This document shows, piece after piece, positions 27,500-36,006 of a DNA stretch of 64,000 nt. Position 1 is the first letter of the stretch. The number at the start of each line of letters is the position of its first letter. Source of the DNA: Desulfogranum japonicum DSM 18378. GTDB taxonomy: Bacteria > Desulfobacterota > Desulfobulbia > Desulfobulbales > Desulfobulbaceae. The notes under the pieces were generated by a model. That model saw only the letters and a list, made by a program, of their open reading frames with translations, had not been told where the DNA came from and did no database searches. The DNA lies in the NCBI RefSeq assembly GCF_000429945.1, contig NZ_AUCV01000008.1, positions 1 to 64,000 on the forward strand, written 5' to 3'. The translations under genes were made by a program, and so were the position numbers.

Positions 27500-28714
27500 A
27501 TGCCGTTCAGAATGGCTGAAGAAGAGTCTGTGGCAGTAATCAAGGTAATCGGCGTTGGTGGTGGTGGCGGTAATGCCATTAATACCATGGTAGAGAACCG
27601 ATTGGCAGGTGTGCAATTCATCGCAGCCAATACCGATATGCAGGCACTGGAGAAATCACGGGCTGATATTCGTTTACAGCTCGGGCCGGGCATAGCGAAA
27701 GGTATGGGTGCCGGTGCTGATCCGGAGACAGGCCAGGAAGCTGCAAAAGAAAGTTACGATGAGCTTCAAAACGCTTTGAGAGGGGCTGACATGGTCTTTA
27801 TCACCGCCGGTCTCGGTGGTGGTACAGGAACCGGTGCGGCACCTGTTATCGCTAAGCTGAGCCGTGAAGCGGGAGCCCTGACCGTGGCCGTCGTGACTAA
27901 GCCGTTTTATTTTGAAGCCAAGAAGCGCATGGGTAACGCTGAGCGTGGATGGGAGCAACTTAAGGAATATGCAGATACTATTATTACTGTACCCAATGAT
28001 CGTTTGCTCGGGCTGATGAATAAAAACTCCACCCTGGTCGATATGATGAAAATGGTTGATAATGTCCTTTTGCAGGCTGTTAAAGGCATTACTGATCTTA
28101 TCAATCTACCTGGCCATATCAATGTGGACTTTGCCGACTTGAAAACTGTTATGAAAGAAGTTGGACCGGCCATCATGGGGTCAGGTGCAGCTGTGGGTGA
28201 AAACAGAGCGAGTGAGGCCGCTAAGAGGGCCATTGATAACCAGCTTCTTGAAGATGTGGGAATTGATGGTGCCCGTGGAATCCTGATTAATATTTCTGCT
28301 GCTCAGGAAACCCTTACCATGAATGAATTCATGGAAGCTTCTGCTCTGATTCAGGAAAAAGCTCATGATGATGCCAATATTATCATCGGAGCATTGTTTG
28401 ATGAATCGCTGGGTGAAGAGTTGAGGGTAACGGTGATTGCTACAGGTATCCAAAGTATCGATGACTCTGAAACCATTTCTCAGCTCGACATGGTCAGGAA
28501 TCGTCAGGTTCAGCCTGTAAAGAATCAGAGAGCTGCAGTGGTAAATGGTATCGAAGAAGATACCACCTCTCAGGAGCCGAGTACCTTTTCCATTGCTAAA
28601 CCCAACAAAATGCCCAAAGGCCTGCCGCGAATGCCGCGACCGGTTTTTGACGATACTGAATACCATGACGATAGATACGATAAACCTGCATATTTGCGAA
28701 AAAAAGCTAATTGA
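27500..28714 (+). CDS. ftsZ: Cell division GTPase FtsZ
   Basis: FtsZ polymerises into the division ring. The tubulin signature [15 protein letters not shown] (near residue 104) and N-terminal [13 protein letters not shown] are complete. The T7 loop reads [11 protein letters not shown] with the catalytic aspartate. After an about 70-residue linker comes the conserved FtsA/ZipA-binding tail, [10 protein letters not shown]. Length is 404 residues. It closes the dcw cluster, 87 nt after ftsA, and an 11-bp hairpin follows about 80 nt downstream. Confidence 0.97.
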   Translation: MPFRMAEEESVAVIKVIGVGGGGGNAINTMVENRLAGVQFIAANTDMQALEKSRADIRLQLGPGIAKGMGAGADPETGQEAAKESYDELQNALRGADMVFITAGLGGGTGTGAAPVIAKLSREAGALTVAVVTKPFYFEAKKRMGNAERGWEQLKEYADTIITVPNDRLLGLMNKNSTLVDMMKMVDNVLLQAVKGITDLINLPGHINVDFADLKTVMKEVGPAIMGSGAAVGENRASEAAKRAIDNQLLEDVGIDGARGILINISAAQETLTMNEFMEASALIQEKAHDDANIIIGALFDESLGEELRVTVIATGIQSIDDSETISQLDMVRNRQVQPVKNQRAAVVNGIEEDTTSQEPSTFSIAKPNKMPKGLPRMPRPVFDDTEYHDDRYDKPAYLRKKAN

Positions 28715-28791
28715 TTTATCCTTCGGACGCAGTGTTGCAGAGGAGTATGTTTACGAACTGACACCTGTCGATATCTGCCGGTATGCCATAG

Positions 28792-28826
28792 ATCTTGGCC
28801 CGAAAACCCTTCCGGGCCAAGATTTC
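28792..28826 (+). terminator. Terminator-like hairpin after the dcw cluster
   Basis: A perfect 11-bp stem (ATCTTGGCCCG at 28792-28802 pairing with CGGGCCAAGAT at 28813-28823) encloses a 10-nt loop and is followed by TTCAATC, a weak U-rich tail. It is placed between ftsZ and the radical SAM gene, where transcription of the cluster is expected to end. Confidence 0.55.
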
Positions 28827-28847
28827 AATCACGATGTAGTTATATAA

Positions 28848-30638
28848 TTGTTGCGAAAAGCTGTCTTACAAGAAACCGGAACTGTTCATAAAAAATGGAC
28901 GAACCGGCTCCCCATTGCCCTTATCTATGCCAATGCATATCCTGTTGCAGCATCCAATCTTGGACTGCAGATAGTCTATACGCTGCTTAACAGACGCGAC
29001 GATGTCGTGTGTGAACGCTTTGTGTATCCTTCAGCTCACGAACCCCTGGTTTCTCTTGAGTCTGGACGCCCTTTGCAGGATTTTCCCATTGTGTGCGGGT
29101 CTATTAGTTTTGAGGAGGACTATCCTCGCATGGCGGCTCTGCTTGCCGCCGGGCGAATACCTCCTTTTCATCATCAGCGTGGAAGTCGGATAGCACCGGG
29201 TGACCCTCTCGTTATATTGGGAGGTGTAGCGGTGTTTATGAACCCTGAACCCCTCGCTCCTTTTGCAGACCTTATGGTTATAGGTGAGGCTGAAGATATC
29301 ATTAATCCCCTGGTTGATCATCTTCAGCGATACCGCATGGAATCAAGAGCAACCCTCACAAGCCGGGTTGCAGCAGGTATGGATGGGATCTATGCCCCGT
29401 CTCATTACAGCATTCATTATAACCATATGGGACAGGTGGAACGCGTTACTCCTGCCAACGATGTCCCTCAACGAGTGAAAAAAGTAGTTCAGAAACATCC
29501 AGCCATAGCCGGTCACTCCACGATTCTTTCCCGCGAAGCTGAACTCGGTATGTACATGGTTGAGTTAGGTAGAGGCTGCAGCCGTGGATGCAGGTTTTGC
29601 GCTGCTGGCTATATTTACAGAGCACCAAGATTATGGCAGGCTGATTCCATTCTTAAAGCACTTGAAGATCGCCCTGAAGGGGTGGATACCGTAGGCCTGC
29701 TTGGAATGGAAATGACTCCGGAAGGTACCCTTGATCAGATTGCAGATTTTCTCTCTCTACACCAGTGCAGATTGTCATTTTCATCCCTTCGAGCAGATCA
29801 TATTTCTCCCCGAATTCTTGATGTACTTGCCCATTCAAAATTGAAAAGTGTTGCCATCGCTCCGGATGGAGCTTCGGAACGGTTGCGTACCGTTATCAAT
29901 AAAGGGCTGCGTACGGAAGATCTACGGTCGGCCGCCAGCAGATTGTGCGAAGCTGGGATTTATAATCTCAAATTGTACATTATGATAGGATTACCAACTG
30001 AGACTGCAGATGACCTGGACGAATTAGTAGAGCTCATTCAAAATATCCACGGTGATCTTCTAGCCATCGGGAAGGCGCGTGGCCGTTTGACGGAAATTAC
30101 TCTGTCTGTGAATTCCTTTGTTCCCAAACCCTGGACTGCCTTTCAATATGCTTCGTTCGGAGGGCTGGAGCCTGAGGTAGCTCAGGATTTACATGCTGTG
30201 GAAAAGGCAATTCTGGCACTTAAAGGCAAAATCAAGTATCTTCGTAGGGCACTTTCAAAACTTGCCAATGTACGCATCAAAACCGACCATCCTGAGCGTG
30301 TGTATCAACAGGCTGTTTTTGCACGGGCAGATCGACGCATTGCTCCCATCCTGTTAGACCTGGGCATGGGAAAATACTCTTTCAAACAGGCTGTTCGCAG
30401 GAATATAGTTGAGGACTGGCAATATGCAATACGACCACGAACAAAGGACGAGCTTCTCTGTTGGGAAATTATAGATCACGGAATTCACTCTGCATATTTG
30501 TGGAAAGAATATGAAAAATCAATGGCAGGAAAAAGTACTCCGCCATGCCGGCCATCTCATTGCCGCCGCTGCGGCGTCTGTCAAGAGGGTACCTCTCAAT
30601 TCGCGAAATCGGATTCGTTCGGTACTGAAAAGAAATAA
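28848..30638 (+). CDS. Radical SAM protein with N-terminal B12-binding-like region
   Basis: The [4Fe-4S]/SAM motif CSRGCRFCAAG starts near residue 243. The preceding 240 residues (ALIYANAYPVAASNLGLQ, VILGGVAVFMNPEPLAPFADLMVIGEAE) resemble the cobalamin-binding-like domain of B12-type radical SAM proteins, without an obvious DxHxxG. A TIM-barrel continuation (SFSSLRADHIS, KLYIMIGLPTET) and a C-terminal cluster CRPSHCRRCGVC near residue 573 follow. The substrate is unknown. TTG 28848 is the annotated start but is not strongly supported. The last 128 nt overlap the next gene in another frame. Confidence 0.8.
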   Translation: MLRKAVLQETGTVHKKWTNRLPIALIYANAYPVAASNLGLQIVYTLLNRRDDVVCERFVYPSAHEPLVSLESGRPLQDFPIVCGSISFEEDYPRMAALLAAGRIPPFHHQRGSRIAPGDPLVILGGVAVFMNPEPLAPFADLMVIGEAEDIINPLVDHLQRYRMESRATLTSRVAAGMDGIYAPSHYSIHYNHMGQVERVTPANDVPQRVKKVVQKHPAIAGHSTILSREAELGMYMVELGRGCSRGCRFCAAGYIYRAPRLWQADSILKALEDRPEGVDTVGLLGMEMTPEGTLDQIADFLSLHQCRLSFSSLRADHISPRILDVLAHSKLKSVAIAPDGASERLRTVINKGLRTEDLRSAASRLCEAGIYNLKLYIMIGLPTETADDLDELVELIQNIHGDLLAIGKARGRLTEITLSVNSFVPKPWTAFQYASFGGLEPEVAQDLHAVEKAILALKGKIKYLRRALSKLANVRIKTDHPERVYQQAVFARADRRIAPILLDLGMGKYSFKQAVRRNIVEDWQYAIRPRTKDELLCWEIIDHGIHSAYLWKEYEKSMAGKSTPPCRPSHCRRCGVCQEGTSQFAKSDSFGTEKK

Positions 30639-32079
30639 TACCGGTGAAGGTCTGCTCCCCTTTGAGCTGGTAAAATATTTTGCTTTTACTGCTCTACTGG
30701 CAATGCTTCTTGCTTCGCTGGTACTTGCCTGGATGGTGTCCAACAATGCCCGTACGGTTTTGCTGAAACGTAGCGAAGCATATTCTCAACTTTTTGCCGA
30801 TAATCTCAACCGACAGGTTTTTCTTCAGTTTGTACTTCCTACCGTAGTACGTTATGGGCGTATTGCCCTGGCGGATCAGAACCAGTATGCTCGCCTTGAC
30901 CGTATAGTCCTGAATGTCACCCGTGGGATGCGCATAGATTCAGTGACTATTTTTGATTCCAAGGAAAATCGCATTAGTTATTCCACCCAATCTGAGCTTA
31001 AAGGCAAGAGAAATATGGGAGGGTTGGAGTATAAGAAGGCCCTTGAAGGGGAGACTTCCACTGTTATAGTGTATGGTGGTTCTTTGCTCAGTCTTATTCC
31101 TGGAATGCCGAAGGTCTATTGTACACTGAAAACCTATGTACCTTTTCGGCAGGAAGACCGCTTGGGTATGCGTACCGGTGAAATTATGGGTGTGGTGGAG
31201 GTAACTCAAGATCTTTCAGAGGATCTCGAGGCCATCATCCTTTTACAGGCACGTATTATAATTACCTCGCTTGTGATTATGGCTTTTCTGTTTTCCATTC
31301 TCAGCCTGATTGTTGTCAGGGCTAACCGGATTATGGCAAAACGGGCAGAAGAACGCATTATACTTGAAGAACAGCTCAATGAATCACAACGATTGGCCTC
31401 TTTGGGGAAGATGGTCGCCGCTGTTTCTCACGAGATAAAAAATCCTCTAGGTATCGTTCGTTCCACGGCAGAAGTGTTAAAAAAACGGATTTCCAAAATT
31501 GCACCGGGAAATGAGCATCTTGCAGGTATTATTGTTGAAGAAACTTCCAGGCTGGACCGTATTGTTCGAGAATTTCTAGACTTTGCACGTCCGCAAGAAG
31601 GAGCAATGAAGGCTGATTCGATAAATCCCGTTGTGGAGCGTGTTGCACGATTTATGGAATCTGAAATCGCTCAGAAGGATATCGAGCTTATCCTGCGCCT
31701 ATCCCCAAACCTGCCAGATGTCTTTATGGATGGGGAGCAGATATATCAGGTTTTGTTCAACATTATGTACAATGCCGTTCAGGCCATGCCCGAAGGTGGC
31801 ATTCTGCAACTGCATACCAGCCTTGAACAGAAGAAAAATGAAGTGCGGTTGAGTATTGAAGATACTGGAATAGGTATTAAACCAGAAAATCTGGAGCAGG
31901 TTTTTACTCCATTTTACACTGATAAAAGCAAGGGAACAGGCTTGGGGTTGGCCATAGCGAAGAATATCGTCGACAAACATAATGGTTCTATACTTGTGAA
32001 CAGTATCGTTGATAAGGGCAGTCAGTTCATTGTCAGTTTGCCTGTTCATATTGAGAAGACAGAAAGTGAAGAAATTTAA
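30511..32079 (+). CDS. Membrane sensor histidine kinase
   Basis: Two membrane spans (about residues 52-73 and 246-270) frame a periplasmic sensor of about 170 residues. The cytoplasmic part has the H-box VSHEIKNPLGIVRSTAE with the phospho-accepting histidine near 306. N-box NIMYNAVQA, G1 DTGIGI, F-box FTPFYTDKSKG and G2 GTGLGLAI are complete, so it should be active. The ligand is unknown. The only ATG/GTG/TTG in frame before the first span is at 30511, giving a 128-nt overlap with the radical SAM gene. The receiver at 33363 may be its partner. Confidence 0.9.
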   Translation: MKNQWQEKVLRHAGHLIAAAAASVKRVPLNSRNRIRSVLKRNNTGEGLLPFELVKYFAFTALLAMLLASLVLAWMVSNNARTVLLKRSEAYSQLFADNLNRQVFLQFVLPTVVRYGRIALADQNQYARLDRIVLNVTRGMRIDSVTIFDSKENRISYSTQSELKGKRNMGGLEYKKALEGETSTVIVYGGSLLSLIPGMPKVYCTLKTYVPFRQEDRLGMRTGEIMGVVEVTQDLSEDLEAIILLQARIIITSLVIMAFLFSILSLIVVRANRIMAKRAEERIILEEQLNESQRLASLGKMVAAVSHEIKNPLGIVRSTAEVLKKRISKIAPGNEHLAGIIVEETSRLDRIVREFLDFARPQEGAMKADSINPVVERVARFMESEIAQKDIELILRLSPNLPDVFMDGEQIYQVLFNIMYNAVQAMPEGGILQLHTSLEQKKNEVRLSIEDTGIGIKPENLEQVFTPFYTDKSKGTGLGLAIAKNIVDKHNGSILVNSIVDKGSQFIVSLPVHIEKTESEEI

Positions 32080-33145
32080 GGTAGGGTGTTGCATAACCTC
32101 CCATGGATGGGGCCATGCCGCGCGAGTTTGCGCTGTCATGGAACAAATGTATCAATTAGTACCTGTTGACTCTGTGTTTGTCACCCAGGTTCCTGAGTTT
32201 TTTTTTGAGGAATCTCTTGGAAAGCCGGTAAACTATCATTTTCTGCAAACAGATGTTGGTTTTGTTCAGGCTTCCTGTTTGGACGAAGATCTCGGTCGGA
32301 CTCGTGCTGCCCTTGACTCCTTTTACCCTCTTTCCAGCGAAAGAGTAGATACCTGCGCCACCTTTTTTGAGGAATGTGATATCATCGTCTGCGATATCGC
32401 TCCATTGGGGATTCTGGCAGCCGGAAAATTGGGTGTTCCTTCCGTGTTGATCGAGAATTTTACATGGGACTGGATCTATGAAGCATATTTGCAGAAATGC
32501 CCTGAGTTAAAATCTCACCGAAAGTATCTGCAGCATGTTTTTGATCAGGCCGATTATCATATTCAAACACAGCCGGTCTGCTATCCTGGTCAGGCTGATC
32601 TGATTGTTGGGCCTGTTGCCCGGTCATTACGCGGCAGTGCAGGGCGTATCCGTAAAGAACTTACAGGTGATGTCTATAATCACTTGATTTTGTTAACCAT
32701 GGGCGGTGGTGGGCGCAGTGAAATCGCTTTGGAGATTGCCGGCCAGTTTCCTGAATGTCTTTTTCTCACACCCGGCTACGTTCACACTGAACATCCATCC
32801 AATGTAATGGCTCTGCCAACGTCTTCCACGTATTATCATCCGGATCTAATTGCAGCTGTTGATATTGTCATAGGCAAGGTAGGGTATTCAACCACAGCAG
32901 AGATCGTCCAGGCTGGCAAACCGTTTGGGTATGTAGATCGCCCACTGTTTCCCGAGTCTACTCATCTGATACGATACATAGAAAAGCATCTGCAGGCTAC
33001 ACGGGTATCCAGTGATGCACTGCGCACAGGGTCCTGGTCTGAGCAGTTGGCATGGCTACTTGAACAAAGCCGGCAATCCCACTCTCCTGTAATCTGCAAT
33101 GGAGCCGAAACCATAGCTGCTTTTCTCCTTGACCTGCAAATTTGA
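32066..33145 (+). CDS. GT-B-like glycosyltransferase family protein
   Basis: The N-terminus VGCCITSHGWGHAARVCAV is the SHGxGHA loop seen in MurG-like and L-arabinokinase N-terminal domains. The C-terminal half carries LLTMGGGGRSE and VIGKVGYSTTAEIVQAGKPFGYVDRPLFPE, resembling the nucleotide-sugar site of GT28 enzymes. I infer a GT-B fold sugar transferase or sugar-binding regulator. The acceptor is unknown. GTG at 32066 overlaps the kinase stop by 14 nt and gives 359 residues. It lies between a sensor kinase and a receiver. Confidence 0.7.
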   Translation: MKKFKVGCCITSHGWGHAARVCAVMEQMYQLVPVDSVFVTQVPEFFFEESLGKPVNYHFLQTDVGFVQASCLDEDLGRTRAALDSFYPLSSERVDTCATFFEECDIIVCDIAPLGILAAGKLGVPSVLIENFTWDWIYEAYLQKCPELKSHRKYLQHVFDQADYHIQTQPVCYPGQADLIVGPVARSLRGSAGRIRKELTGDVYNHLILLTMGGGGRSEIALEIAGQFPECLFLTPGYVHTEHPSNVMALPTSSTYYHPDLIAAVDIVIGKVGYSTTAEIVQAGKPFGYVDRPLFPESTHLIRYIEKHLQATRVSSDALRTGSWSEQLAWLLEQSRQSHSPVICNGAETIAAFLLDLQI

Positions 33146-33362
33146 CATATTGAATTGGCTGGTTGCCGGTGTCTGATTCATGATCAAATTTTGGAATGCT
33201 GCAGCGGATGTTTTGTATCCTTTTAACGCATTGAAAATACTGGCATGTTTAAGGTTTTCTGTTTTTTTGTTGTTGATTCCAATAGATATCGCTACATTGC
33301 CCTGATCATCATATGATCTAAGCCTATGTAAAAAGTTGTCTGATAAAGGGGTGATATTCTTA

Positions 33363-34019
33363 ATGGAATGCAATGTCTGTGGAACACAATCCAATATGTC
33401 TTTTCGAAACAGAATAAATAAAACTGGTCACTGCTCAATTCTTGTAGTGGATGATGAGCCCCTTGTTCGAACAAGTTTGCATCATGATTTGAATGAGCTC
33501 GGTTACCTGGTGGATGTTGCTGAAAATGGAAGGCAGGCTATGGAATTATTATCCAAAGCTGAGTATTCCCTTGTTATTACAGATCTCATGATGGAAGACC
33601 TGGATGGATTGCAACTTTTGGAAATGATAAAACAGGAACAACCTGAGCAGGCAGTATTTATTCTTACAGGGTTTGGCGAAATGGACTCTGCAATATCAGC
33701 GCTTCGTCTGGGTGCTGATGATTATCTGCTTAAACCCTACGATCATGGTGACATGGTTGCACGGGTCGGAAGATGTCTTGCACGTAAGAGCGTGAACGGA
33801 CCCTTGAAAAAGAAAGAGGGAACGCTTTGTCTGTGCAGTGAGTGTAAAAAGGTTCGTAACCAGTCCAAAGGCTTTGCTGGTGAATGGATGAGTATTGAAG
33901 AATATTTAAGCTCAACCACCACTGACTGCCTGAGTCATGGCATCTGTCCCGATTGTTATCAGCAAAAGATCGAAGAACTGAATCAGCTTATAATGTATGA
34001 CAATTTGAAATTCAGATAA
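33363..34019 (+). CDS. Receiver-domain response regulator with C-terminal zinc ribbon
   Basis: Residues about 32-150 form a CheY-like receiver with acidic pocket VDDEP, the phospho-acceptor aspartate near residue 73 (VITDLMMEDLDG) and the K in LLKPYD. There is no DNA-binding output domain. The C-terminus (about 153-205) has C-x2-C...GEW...SHG-x-CPDC, the same zinc-ribbon pattern as the 67-residue protein at 21571. The first 12 residues add another CxxC (MECNVCG). ATG 33363 was preferred to an upstream TTG. The output is probably by protein contact. Confidence 0.85.
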   Translation: MECNVCGTQSNMSFRNRINKTGHCSILVVDDEPLVRTSLHHDLNELGYLVDVAENGRQAMELLSKAEYSLVITDLMMEDLDGLQLLEMIKQEQPEQAVFILTGFGEMDSAISALRLGADDYLLKPYDHGDMVARVGRCLARKSVNGPLKKKEGTLCLCSECKKVRNQSKGFAGEWMSIEEYLSSTTTDCLSHGICPDCYQQKIEELNQLIMYDNLKFR

Positions 34020-34051
34020 AGAGGCAACACTGTGTTGCCCCGAAAATATTC

Positions 34052-35446
34052 ATGATCTTCTGCGCCCATTTGCAGATGTCATTCTCTGGTCCGTTCAAGA
34101 GTGTTGTTCAGGGTAATCTGTTTCAATGGTTGGTGGTGCTGCATGTAGCACTGGTTGTGATGGCTTCAGGCGGTCAGGCTAAAGAAAGGGTACTGACAGT
34201 TTATTTTGCCGGTACAGGTATGACCTGGAATGACTATATCCCTTTGAGTTGTCCATGGAATAGTCCGGAGTTACTGGCATCTCTCTATACGCATCACGAT
34301 AGATCCAAAGCCATTGAGCACGACTCTTTTCAGCCCCAGAACGGCTCCTGGCCTCCTCTTTCCGTAGAACACACTGACGTTACGCATTTTAAATACTTTA
34401 TCAACGGTCCAGGCACATCCAACGATACCCTGATGAAGGGTTCGGAGTCAAGATTGAGCAATCTGGTTTCATTGCTTGGCTCCATCGAACCTGATCTGGG
34501 GACACGGACGTGGAGCACTATTGATGCGGAAGCCATGGGTGGCCTCGATATGGTAATCAGCGCCTTTCCCGGTGATGATATTACCCTTAATATGCTTGGA
34601 TTCAGTCGTGGTGGAGTTTCCGCAATGCGAATGGCTCACCTTGCTGCAATGTACCCTTCCGTGAAACACATCAATATTCTTTGCTTTGATCCTGTTCCTG
34701 GTGGCCTTGATCCTGTTGCCAAGCACGGTCCATATTTTGTGCTGCCGCAGAAAGTGCAACAGTATGTCGGGCTGTATGCGGAAGATGAACGGACATATCA
34801 ATTTGAACCTGTTATCCCCAAGTGTTTGAACAATAGTACTACATTACTTTTGCTTCGTATGCCGGGAAGTCATGAGACAATGATGGGCAATCTGCAAATG
34901 CTTGGGCATTCTGCGGGCCTTAATCTCTCTTCTGTACTGAAAGAGGTTCCTGAATATAGAGTTGTTTCTCAACTTGCCTTTGTTATCGTGCAACGATTGG
35001 TTAATTCCAAGCCTTGGGGTAATGTCTCCCTGGCAGATGGCGGGAGTGTATTTGTTACAACCAGCGTCGACACGCGGGAAAAGTTCGCTCTGCTCAGTAA
35101 AGATGCATTGAATGTCCTTGATAGTCCCGCACCTTTTCCCTGGTCCAATTACCAGGATGCCATCCGGCAAACCAGTTTTTTGGGCACACTATTCGGAGGA
35201 CGGGATGTCATATATACGCTTTTGGAAAAGGGGCATGAATTGCGTGTTGCTACACCTTTATCAGGTGATAAAAGGTTCGTTTTCTGGGGTGATGAACGGC
35301 GGCCATTTGGTGAATGGGTCAGAGGATATGGCTATCCTGGTGGATTTGTTTTCAATTCGGAGGTGGTGTATTGGCTCAATGACCTCACCTCCCGTATAAA
35401 TGGTACCACCTGGGATATGCTGGAGAGATTCAGGGGAGACGAATAG
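34052..35446 (+). CDS. Secreted alpha/beta hydrolase, Tle1/DUF2235-like
   Basis: After a signal peptide ending near GGQA-KE, the protein begins with VLTVYFAGTGMTW. The nucleophile elbow is GFSRGG (serine near residue 188), followed by LCFDPVPGG (aspartate) and MPGSHETMMGN (histidine). This is the serine-aspartate-histidine layout of DUF2235/Tle1 lipases, some of which are type VI effectors. Here a Sec signal is present and no T6SS gene is nearby, so I infer a periplasmic or secreted esterase or phospholipase. ATG 34076 is an alternative start that gives a shorter n-region. A terminator-like hairpin follows. Confidence 0.65.
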   Translation: MIFCAHLQMSFSGPFKSVVQGNLFQWLVVLHVALVVMASGGQAKERVLTVYFAGTGMTWNDYIPLSCPWNSPELLASLYTHHDRSKAIEHDSFQPQNGSWPPLSVEHTDVTHFKYFINGPGTSNDTLMKGSESRLSNLVSLLGSIEPDLGTRTWSTIDAEAMGGLDMVISAFPGDDITLNMLGFSRGGVSAMRMAHLAAMYPSVKHINILCFDPVPGGLDPVAKHGPYFVLPQKVQQYVGLYAEDERTYQFEPVIPKCLNNSTTLLLLRMPGSHETMMGNLQMLGHSAGLNLSSVLKEVPEYRVVSQLAFVIVQRLVNSKPWGNVSLADGGSVFVTTSVDTREKFALLSKDALNVLDSPAPFPWSNYQDAIRQTSFLGTLFGGRDVIYTLLEKGHELRVATPLSGDKRFVFWGDERRPFGEWVRGYGYPGGFVFNSEVVYWLNDLTSRINGTTWDMLERFRGDE

Positions 35447-35569
35447 CCTTAAAGTAATGGCCTTGAGGCTTAGCCCCGATTTTTCACGAGGATATTCTGC
35501 AGCAGATACGAGACACCAGACATGCAACCGTAGTGAACGACCTGAGTCTGTATTTACCTGTAATTATTC

Positions 35570-35584
35570 GGTAATATAGCAGGT
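35570..35584 (+). repeat. Shared dyad-plus-GGTAATATAGCAGGT motif, copy 1
   Basis: The 15-nt sequence GGTAATATAGCAGGT occurs here and at 45709-45723. In both places TTACC lies just upstream, making a small dyad with GGTAA. TAATAT could be a -10 box. The following genes are the small ORF at 35704 and the AsmA-like gene at 35996. Confidence 0.4.
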
Positions 35585-35609
35585 GCTATACATTTGCTCC
35601 CCTCCATAG

Positions 35610-35649
35610 GGTGTTTTGTGGAGTTTCTCTGAAAAACACCTTGTTTTTG
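35610..35649 (+). terminator. Terminator-like hairpin after the hydrolase
   Basis: GGTGTTTT (35610-35617) pairs with AAAACACC (35633-35640), with a 15-nt loop, and is followed by TTGTTTTT. This is a plausible intrinsic terminator for the hydrolase gene or an attenuator for the downstream genes. Confidence 0.5.
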
Positions 35650-35703
35650 GAGGATTCCTGCTGATTACTATTATTTCAATCACTTAAATTTATTCAAAAA
35701 GTC

Positions 35704-36006
35704 ATGAAAAAGCGGGTTGGGACCGCAGAAGAACTACGTTATCCAGTTTGTTTTGTTTATCGTTTAACAGGTTCTGGCAACAGCTCGCACAGTCTTGTAT
35801 CCTGTGTTGCGCAATCCACTGCTGTGGAATCTGTAAAAGGAGGAAAGACGGTCTTCCTCACACAACGTGGTTGTTGTGATTCCTGCAAGAACGATATCTC
35901 ATCGAACAAACAGGAAATCCCATTGACATCCGCACCTTTTCGAGGCATGTTGCATAGCGAAACTGCAGAGATAAGGGGCCGGTTGGAGCACGGAGGTGAT
36001 GAGTAA
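35704..36006 (+). CDS. Small cysteine-containing hypothetical protein
   Basis: This 100-residue frame starts ATGAAAAAGCGG and has six cysteines, including RGCCDSCKND near residue 57. I recognise no family. It ends 11 nt into the AsmA-like gene. Support is only the open frame and its coupling to the next gene; no clear Shine-Dalgarno lies close to the ATG. Frames on the other strand are also open here, so it may not be real. Confidence 0.3.
   Translation: MKKRVGTAEELRYPVCFVYRLTGSGNSSHSLVSCVAQSTAVESVKGGKTVFLTQRGCCDSCKNDISSNKQEIPLTSAPFRGMLHSETAEIRGRLEHGGDE

Noticed and set aside
28668-28847. Small plus-strand ORF overlapping the end of ftsZ
   Set aside because: It starts inside ftsZ in another frame, has no ribosome site and contains the terminator-like hairpin; the open frame is likely chance.
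33056-33394. 112-codon minus-strand ORF between the glycosyltransferase and the receiver gene
   Set aside because: It overlaps both neighbours antisense and has no family resemblance or ribosome site.
34023-34039. GGCAACA-CTG-TGTTGCC hairpin after the receiver gene
   Set aside because: It is a short stem without a U-tract, so it is too weak to list as a terminator.
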